Below are positions 58,496-64,000 of a DNA stretch of 64,000 nt, one piece after another. The stretch lies in the NCBI RefSeq assembly GCF_005222485.1, contig NZ_CP029078.1, forward strand, positions 6,573,501 to 6,637,500, in the 5' to 3' direction. The stretch's first letter is position 1, and each line of letters opens with the position of its first letter. The translations under genes were made by a program, and so were the position numbers. Below the pieces are notes generated by a model. The model saw only the letters and a list, made by a program, of their open reading frames with translations. It did not search any database and was not told the origin of the DNA. The stretch comes from Streptomyces griseoviridis. GTDB lineage: Bacteria > Actinomycetota > Actinomycetes > Streptomycetales > Streptomycetaceae.

Positions 58496-60804
58496 ACCCG
58501 CCCGCCGCAGCGCAGGCAACGGCCGGCACCCACCCCCTGCGGGTGGCCGTCATCGGCGGCGGACCGGCCGGCCTCTACGCCGCCGTCCTGCTCAAACGCC
58601 TCGACCCCGCCCGCGAGATCACCGTCTGGGAACGCAACACCCCCGACGACACCTTCGGCTTCGGCGTGGTCCTCTCCGACGAGACCCTCGGCGGCATCGA
58701 ACACGCCGACCCCGCCGTCCACGACGCCCTGCAAGACCACTTCGTCCGCTGGGACGACATCGACATCGTCCACCGCGGCACCCGCCAGACCTCCACGGGA
58801 CACGGCTTCGCCGCCCTGGGCAGAAAACGCCTCCTGCGCATCCTGCACGACCGCTGCCACGACCTCGGCGTCGACCTCCGCCCGCGCACCGAGGCACCAC
58901 CCCCCGGTGAACTGGCCGCCCGCCACGACCTGGTCATCGCCGCCGACGGCGTCCACAGCGCCACCCGCGCCCACTACGCGCAGGTCTTCCGCCCCCGGAT
59001 CACCAGCCACCGCTGCCGCTACATCTGGCTCGCCGCCGACTTCGCCTTCGACGCCTTCCGCTTCGAGATCGCCGAGACCGAGCACGGCGTGATGCAACTC
59101 CACGGCTACCCCTACGCCCCCGACGCCTCCACCGTCATCGTCGAGATGCGCGAGGAGGTCTGGCGCGCGGCGGGACTCGACACGGCCGACGAGAAGGACT
59201 CCGCCGCCCGCTGCGCCGCGATCTTCGCCGACGCGCTCGGCGGCAGGCCGCTGCGCTCCAACCGGTCGGCGTGGAGCGTCTTCCGCACCGTCGTCAACGA
59301 GCGCTGGTCGCACGGCAACATCGTCCTGCTCGGCGACGCCGCCCACACCGCGCACTTCTCCATCGGCTCCGGCACCAAACTGGCCGTCGAGGACGCCCTC
59401 GCCCTCGCCGCCTGCCTCGGTGAACACCCCACCCTGGACGAGGCGTTGACCGCCTACGAGGAGGAGAGGCGGCCCGTCGTCGCCTCCACCCAGCGCGCCG
59501 CCCGCGCCAGCCTCGAATGGTTCGAGGATCTCGCGCTCCATGTCGCGCGGCCACCACGCCAGTTCGCCTTCGACCTCCTCACCCGCAGCCGCCGCGTCAC
59601 CCACGACAACCTGCGGCTGCGCGACGCCCGCTTCACCGGCGCCGTGGAGCGGGAGTTCGGCTGCCCGCCCGGCACACCCCCGATGTTCACCCCGTTCAGG
59701 CTGCGCGGCCTGACCCTGCGCAACCGGGTCGTCGTCTCGCCCATGGACCTCTACTCCGCCACCGACGGCGTCCCCGGCGACTTCCACCTCGTCCACCTCG
59801 GCGCCCGCGCGCTCGGCGGCGCCGGCCTGGTGATGACCGAGATGGTGTGCGTCAGCCCGGAGGGCCGCATCACCCCGGGCTGCGCGGGCCTCTACACCGG
59901 CCCGCAGGCCGACGCCTGGAGGCGGATCACCGACTTCGTGCACACCCGCGCACCCGGCACCGCGATCGGCGTGCAACTGGGCCACTCCGGCCGCAAGGGC
60001 TCGACCAGGCTGATGTGGGAGGGCATGGACGAACCGCTGCCCGCCGGCAACTGGCCCGTGGTGGCCGCCTCCCCGCTGCCCTACCGCCCCGGCAGCCAGA
60101 TACCGCGCCAACTCGGCCGCGCCCAACTCACCGACCTACGAGGCAAGTTCATGTCGGCCGCCCGGCGGGCCGCCCGCGCCGGGTTCGATCTCCTCGAACT
60201 GCACTGCGCGCACGGCTATCTGCTCTCCGGTTTCCTCTCCCCGCTGACCAACCTGCGCACCGACGCCTACGGCGGCCCCCTCGCCAACCGGCTCCGGTTC
60301 CCGCTGGAGGTCTTCGACGCGGTCCGCGGGGTCTGGCCCGAGGAGCGGCCCATGACGGTCCGCATCTCCGCGACCGACTGGGCCGAGGGCGGCACGACCG
60401 TCGAGGACGCCGTCGAGATCGCCCGCGCCTTCACGGCCCACGGCGCCGACGCCGTCGACGTGTCGACCGGGCAGGTGGTGGCCGGGGAACGCCCGGAGTT
60501 CGGACGGTCCTACCAGACGCCGTTCGCCGAACGGATACGGCACGCGGCCCGCGTCCCGGTCATCGCGGTCGGCGCGATCTCCTCCTGGGACGACGTCAAC
60601 TCACTGATCCTGGCCGGGCGTACCGACCTGTGCGCGCTGGCCCGACCGCACCTGTACGACCCGCAGTGGACCCTGCACGCGGCGGCCGAACAGGGCTACC
60701 AGGGCCCCGGCGCGCAGTGGCCCGACCCCTATCTGGCGGGCCGCCGCCCACCCCGCACCGGACGCACGGACGCCCCCAAGCCCCGCCTGACCCTGGGGAC
60801 ATGA
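58492..60804 (+). CDS. salicylyl-CoA 5-hydroxylase/anthraniloyl-CoA monooxygenase-reductase type fusion
   Basis: A 770-residue bifunctional flavoprotein. Residues about 15-390 are a FAD monooxygenase (VAVIGGGPAGLYAAVLL, DLVIAADGVHSATR, VLLGDAAHTAHF). Residues about 400-760 are an Old Yellow Enzyme-type reductase (FTPFRLRGLTLRNRVVVSPM, ELHCAHGYLLSGFLSP, NLRTDAYGG). This plan is seen in salicylyl-CoA 5-hydroxylase and 2-aminobenzoyl-CoA monooxygenase/reductase, which attack an aromatic CoA ester. The substrate cannot be chosen between them. GTG at 58492 overlaps the crotonase stop. No ligase gene is next to it, so the CoA ester must come from elsewhere. Confidence 0.9.
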   Translation: MNPPAAAQATAGTHPLRVAVIGGGPAGLYAAVLLKRLDPAREITVWERNTPDDTFGFGVVLSDETLGGIEHADPAVHDALQDHFVRWDDIDIVHRGTRQTSTGHGFAALGRKRLLRILHDRCHDLGVDLRPRTEAPPPGELAARHDLVIAADGVHSATRAHYAQVFRPRITSHRCRYIWLAADFAFDAFRFEIAETEHGVMQLHGYPYAPDASTVIVEMREEVWRAAGLDTADEKDSAARCAAIFADALGGRPLRSNRSAWSVFRTVVNERWSHGNIVLLGDAAHTAHFSIGSGTKLAVEDALALAACLGEHPTLDEALTAYEEERRPVVASTQRAARASLEWFEDLALHVARPPRQFAFDLLTRSRRVTHDNLRLRDARFTGAVEREFGCPPGTPPMFTPFRLRGLTLRNRVVVSPMDLYSATDGVPGDFHLVHLGARALGGAGLVMTEMVCVSPEGRITPGCAGLYTGPQADAWRRITDFVHTRAPGTAIGVQLGHSGRKGSTRLMWEGMDEPLPAGNWPVVAASPLPYRPGSQIPRQLGRAQLTDLRGKFMSAARRAARAGFDLLELHCAHGYLLSGFLSPLTNLRTDAYGGPLANRLRFPLEVFDAVRGVWPEERPMTVRISATDWAEGGTTVEDAVEIARAFTAHGADAVDVSTGQVVAGERPEFGRSYQTPFAERIRHAARVPVIAVGAISSWDDVNSLILAGRTDLCALARPHLYDPQWTLHAAAEQGYQGPGAQWPDPYLAGRRPPRTGRTDAPKPRLTLGT

Positions 60805-60839
60805 GGACACCCTGCCGGGGAGGCGGGCCGTACGCGGTC

Positions 60840-62069
60840 TCAGAGCGCGACCATGCCCGCGGTGAGCGTCGTCCCGTCCGCCGGGTCGATCAGCAGGAGG
60901 GCGCCGGTGCGCCGGGAGACCGCGTAGTCGTCGAGGGCCAGCGGCTCGGCGGTGCGCAGCGCGATCCGGCCCAGATCGTTCGCGGTCAACTCGGCCGCGC
61001 CACCCAGGTCCTTGACGACCGCCTGCACGGTCCTGGTGGTGTGCCGCACCAGCACCCGGTCGCCGACCCGCAGCGGACGGTCCGTCAGATGGCAGACAGC
61101 CGCGCGGACCTCCTGGGTGAGCGCGGGCACGTCGACGCCGGAGGTGATCAGATCGCCGCGCGCGACGTCCCGTTGGTCGGCGAGCCGTACGCTGACCGAC
61201 TGCGGGGCGTACGCCGCCTGGACCGGGGTGCCCAGCGCGTCGATGCCGGTGATCTCGGAGGTCGCGCCCGAGGGGTGCACGGTGACCCGGTCGCCGACCC
61301 GCAGCGTGCCCGAGGCCAACTGGCCCGCGTAGTAACGGGCGTCACCGTGCCGGATGACGTACTGCACCGGGAACCTGGCGGGCGCGTCGGCGGCCTCGAC
61401 ACCGGCCGGAACCCGCTCCAGGAAGTCCAGCAGGGCGGGCCCCCGGTACCAGTCCATGCGCGTCGAACGCTGAACGACGTTGTCGCCGACCAGCGCGGAG
61501 ACCGGGATCGGCGTGAAACCGGGCAGCCCCGACGCGGCGGCGTGGCCGGCGAACTCCTCGACGATCCGCTCGAACTCCCGCTCCCCGTACCCGACCAGGT
61601 CCATCTTGTTGACGGCGAGCACGACGTGCGGCACCCGCAGCAGCGCGGTCACGGCCGCGTGCCGGAGCGTCTGCTCGACCACCCCGTTGCGGGCGTCGAC
61701 CAGGATGATCGCGAGGTCGGCGGTGGAGGCGCCGGTGACCATGTTGCGGGTGTACTGCACGTGGCCGGGGGTGTCGGCGAGGATGAAGCGGCGTCGGGGG
61801 GTGGCGAAGTAGCGGTAGGCGACGTCGATGGTGATGCCCTGTTCGCGTTCGGCGCGGAGGCCGTCGGTGAGGAGGGCGAGGTCGGGGGTGTCCTGGCCGC
61901 GGTTGCGTGAGGCGTGGGCGACGGCTTCGAGCTGGTCGGTGAGGACGGATTTGGAGTCGTGGAGGAGGCGTCCGACGAGGGTGGATTTGCCGTCGTCGAC
62001 GGAGCCTGCGGTGGCGAAGCGCAGGAGGGTGGTCTCGGCGAGCGGGCCGGTGGTGGTGGGTGTCGTCAT
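60840..62069 (-). CDS. cysN: sulfate adenylyltransferase subunit 1 (CysN)
   Basis: GTPase subunit of ATP sulfurylase; GTP hydrolysis drives adenylyl sulfate formation by CysD. 409 residues with G1 GSVDDGKST, G3 DTPGH, G4 NKMD and EF-Tu-like beta barrels after about residue 220. ATG at 62069 lies 2 bases after the cysD stop, so the genes are coupled. It ends the cysC-cysD-cysN operon. Confidence 0.95.
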   Translation of the reverse strand: MTTPTTTGPLAETTLLRFATAGSVDDGKSTLVGRLLHDSKSVLTDQLEAVAHASRNRGQDTPDLALLTDGLRAEREQGITIDVAYRYFATPRRRFILADTPGHVQYTRNMVTGASTADLAIILVDARNGVVEQTLRHAAVTALLRVPHVVLAVNKMDLVGYGEREFERIVEEFAGHAAASGLPGFTPIPVSALVGDNVVQRSTRMDWYRGPALLDFLERVPAGVEAADAPARFPVQYVIRHGDARYYAGQLASGTLRVGDRVTVHPSGATSEITGIDALGTPVQAAYAPQSVSVRLADQRDVARGDLITSGVDVPALTQEVRAAVCHLTDRPLRVGDRVLVRHTTRTVQAVVKDLGGAAELTANDLGRIALRTAEPLALDDYAVSRRTGALLLIDPADGTTLTAGMVAL

Positions 62070-62071
62070 GG

Positions 62072-62974
62072 CTAGAAGTACCCCTCGCGCTTGCGGTCTT
62101 CCATCGCGGCCTCGGACATCTTGTCGTCGGCGCGGGTCGCGCCGCGCTCGGTGAGGCGGGAGGCGGCGATCTCGACGATCACCTTCTCGATGCTGTCGGC
62201 GTCCGAGTCGACGGCACCCGTGCAGGACATGTCTCCGACCGTCCGATATCTGACCTGCCGTTTCTCCACGGTCTCGCTGTCCTTGGGGCCGCCCCACTCG
62301 CCTGCGGTCAGCCACATCCCGGCCCGCTGGAACACCTCGCGTTCGTGGGCGAAGTAGATGTCGGGGAGTGCGATGGCTTCGCGGGCTATGTACTGCCAGA
62401 CGTCGAGTTCGGTCCAGTTGGAGAGGGGGAAGACGCGGACGTGTTCGCCGGGGGCGTGGCGTCCGTTGTAGAGGTTCCAGAGTTCGGGGCGCTGGCGGCG
62501 GGGGTCCCACTGGGAGAATTCGTCGCGCAGGGAGAAGACGCGTTCTTTGGCGCGGGCTTTCTCCTCGTCGCGTCGTCCGCCGCCGAAGACGGCGTCGAAG
62601 CGTTCGGTCTGGATCTTCTCGGTGAGGGGGAGGGTCTGGAGGGGGTTGCGGGTGCCGTCGGGTCGTTCGCGCAGGGTGCCGCGGTCGATGTAGTCCTGGA
62701 CGGAGGCGATGTGCAGGCGCAGGCCGTGGTGTTCGACGGTGCGGTCGCGGTGGTCGAGGACTTCGGGGAAGTTGTGGCCGGTGTCGACGTGGAGGAGGGA
62801 GAAGGGGACGGCGGCGGGGGTGAAGGCTTTGAGGGCGAGGTGCAGCATGACGATGGAGTCCTTGCCGCCGGAGAAGAGGATCACCGGCCGTTCGAACTCG
62901 CCCGCGACCTCGCGGAAGATGTGGACGGCCTCCGACTCCAGCGCGTCCAGATGCGACAGCGTGAACGGGTTCAC
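62072..62974 (-). CDS. cysD: sulfate adenylyltransferase subunit 2 (CysD)
   Basis: Catalytic ATP sulfurylase subunit: sulfate plus ATP gives adenylyl sulfate. 300 residues of the PP-loop ATPase fold with SGGKDS (about 36-41), FGGGRRDEEKARAKER, RVFPLSNWTELDVWQYI and YRTVGDMSCTGA. The GTG at 62974 overlaps the cysC stop (GTGA). It acts in the cytosol with CysN as a heteromer. Confidence 0.96.
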   Translation of the reverse strand: MNPFTLSHLDALESEAVHIFREVAGEFERPVILFSGGKDSIVMLHLALKAFTPAAVPFSLLHVDTGHNFPEVLDHRDRTVEHHGLRLHIASVQDYIDRGTLRERPDGTRNPLQTLPLTEKIQTERFDAVFGGGRRDEEKARAKERVFSLRDEFSQWDPRRQRPELWNLYNGRHAPGEHVRVFPLSNWTELDVWQYIAREAIALPDIYFAHEREVFQRAGMWLTAGEWGGPKDSETVEKRQVRYRTVGDMSCTGAVDSDADSIEKVIVEIAASRLTERGATRADDKMSEAAMEDRKREGYF

Positions 62975-63522
62975 AGCAGCCCCCGCTCCGCCAGCAGCGC
63001 GTACACCGCGTCCGCCGACTCCCGGGGCGTCTGGTCCTGCGTCGGCAGTACCAGCGCGGGGTCGACCGGCGGTTCGTACGGATCGTCGACCCCGGTCAGG
63101 CCGGTCAGCCGGCCCGCGGCCTGCCGGGCGTACAGCCCCTTCACGTCCCGCTCGCCGCACACCTCGACCGGCGTCGCCACATGCACCTCCAGATACGGGG
63201 TGCCGCTCTGGCCGTGCCGCTCCCGCACCGCCTCGCGGCTGTCCGCGTACGGCGCGATGACGGGGACGAGGGACAGCACGCCGTTGCGCGCGAGGACCTC
63301 GGAGACCAGGCCGACGCGCTGCACGTTGGTGAACCGGTCGGCCCGGGAGAACCCCAGCCCCGCCGAGAGGAAACGGCGGATCTCGTCGCCGTCGAGCACC
63401 TCCACGCGGCGGCCCTCGGCCTTCAGCCGGTCGCCGAGCAGGCGGGCGATGGTCGTCTTGCCCGCGCTCGGCAGCCCCGTCAGCCAGACCGTGGCCCCCT
63501 GGGCCCTTGACGTGCTGGTCAT
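62971..63522 (-). CDS. cysC: adenylylsulfate kinase (CysC)
   Basis: Phosphorylates adenylyl sulfate to PAPS with ATP. 183 residues: P-loop GLPSAGKTT (usually GLSGAGKST), VEVLDGDEIRRFLSAGLGFS and NVQRVGLVSEVLARNG, then VKGLYARQAAG. The ATG at 63522 is preferred over a TTG at 63528 because GAGGAC sits at the right distance. It is the first gene of the cysCDN operon. The 200 bases upstream have repeated GTCTGAG and GACAGCC motifs but no clear promoter. Confidence 0.94.
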   Translation of the reverse strand: MTSTSRAQGATVWLTGLPSAGKTTIARLLGDRLKAEGRRVEVLDGDEIRRFLSAGLGFSRADRFTNVQRVGLVSEVLARNGVLSLVPVIAPYADSREAVRERHGQSGTPYLEVHVATPVEVCGERDVKGLYARQAAGRLTGLTGVDDPYEPPVDPALVLPTQDQTPRESADAVYALLAERGLL

Positions 63523-63722
63523 GCGCAAAGTCCTCTTTCCCTTCCGGCCTCCGACCCGTCGAACGGTAGGTAAGAAGTCTGAGAGGAGAGGTTGAGGAGT
63601 CTGAGGTTTGGCTTAGTGACTCCTGGTACGCACGGGGCGACGACAGCCGACAGCCGACAGCCAGCGGACAGCGGAGGCGCAGGGCGGTCGACGTCGCCCC
63701 TCCCGCCCGACGGCCGGACGTG

Positions 63723-64000
63723 TCACAGCCCCACGAAGACACCGCCCGCGTCCCTGAGCCGCTCGTGCAGTGCCCGGAACACCGCAGCCGACCGCTCGCC
63801 CGGCCACTCCGCCGGCAGCAGCCTGGCCGGCAGACCCGGGTCGGTGTACGGCAGGTGGCGCCAGGAGTCGAGGGCGAGCAGGTAGTCCCGGTAGGCGTCC
63901 TCGGGCGGGGTGTCCGCGCGCCGCTCCCAGGCGTGCAGCACCGGGGCGTGCCGGTCGAGGAACGCCTCGTGCTCCTTGGCGATCGCGGCCAGGTCCCACC
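63723..64000 (-). CDS. PaaX-type transcriptional regulator (C-terminal part only)
   Basis: The last 91 residues, with the 5' part beyond the window edge. The end matches the PaaX C-terminal domain: AYRDYLLALDSWRHLPYTDPGLPARLLPAEWPG and a final ALHERLRDAGG helix. PaaX proteins repress phenylacetate or other aromatic-CoA degradation genes and respond to aromatic CoA thioesters. The neighbouring salicylyl-CoA hydroxylase-type operon could be a target, although cysCDN lies between. The DNA-binding half is not visible, so the family call rests on this end. Confidence 0.75.
   Translation of the reverse strand, partial: WDLAAIAKEHEAFLDRHAPVLHAWERRADTPPEDAYRDYLLALDSWRHLPYTDPGLPARLLPAEWPGERSAAVFRALHERLRDAGGVFVGL

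Overview
The window is chromosomal DNA of a Streptomyces-like actinomycete. The evidence is very high GC with strong G/C third-codon bias, frequent GTG starts, ATGA/GTGA stop-start overlaps, and marker families such as a chaplin, a SepF paralogue, an ANTAR protein, DUF6099, DUF6153 and PucR regulators. About 60 genes are supported. No rRNA, tRNA, CRISPR array, prophage or insertion sequence was seen. Both ends cut genes: folD on the left and a PaaX-type regulator on the right.

Layout, left to right. (1) 1-3515: folD behind a ZTP (pfl) riboswitch, an acetyltransferase, a small lipoprotein, a haem-oxygenase-fold diiron-type protein and a DUF2000 protein. (2) 3576-10975: the most unusual locus, a presumed conflict (immunity or cell-suicide) module. 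A Trypco1 protein, a formylglycine-generating-enzyme-like protein and a trypsin-NACHT-HEAT protein read rightwards. They face an EACC1-caspase pair reading leftwards, with a shared hairpin between. (3) 11088-18702: a flavin/ferredoxin reductase pair with a TetR regulator, an ABC transporter divergent from a two-component system, and an SDR enzyme. (4) 18926-28803: secreted and surface proteins (I36 inhibitor, chaplin), an ANTAR protein, a NfeD-like/flotillin pair separated by a 32-bp hairpin repeat array, a G-run tract ending in a 25-bp perfect hairpin, a PucR-type regulator preceded by two tandem mini-ORFs, a manganese (yybP-ykoY) riboswitch before a GDT1 transporter, and an ECF sigma factor with a membrane partner.

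(5) 28917-42602: two membrane glycosyltransferases, a small molybdopterin-domain protein, a two-subunit xanthine-dehydrogenase-type enzyme with a divergent PucR, a LysR regulator before an NAD-dependent formate dehydrogenase, and a cluster likely linked to copper (DUF305, DUF6153, a His-rich membrane protein, YcnI). (6) 42968-47731: a membrane glycosyltransferase-like protein, a SepF-like protein, a MazG-like pyrophosphohydrolase, DUF6099 and a luciferase-like F420 oxidoreductase. (7) 47748-54285: a structured leader and the Hen1-Pnkp RNA repair operon, facing an SPFH-NAD kinase-like operon whose promoter lies in nested inverted repeats. (8) 54453-64000: arginine deiminase and ornithine carbamoyltransferase, an RsbW-like kinase, a crotonase plus salicylyl/anthraniloyl-CoA hydroxylase-reductase operon behind a perfect palindrome, cysC-cysD-cysN for sulfate activation, and the end of a PaaX-type regulator.

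The strongest lead is region 2. It pairs a sensor-protease NTPase with a membrane-anchored caspase whose C-terminal half should lie outside the membrane. The same window carries an RNA repair operon, which could counter RNA-cleaving toxins. Functions of these modules are inferred from domain content; nothing here was tested.
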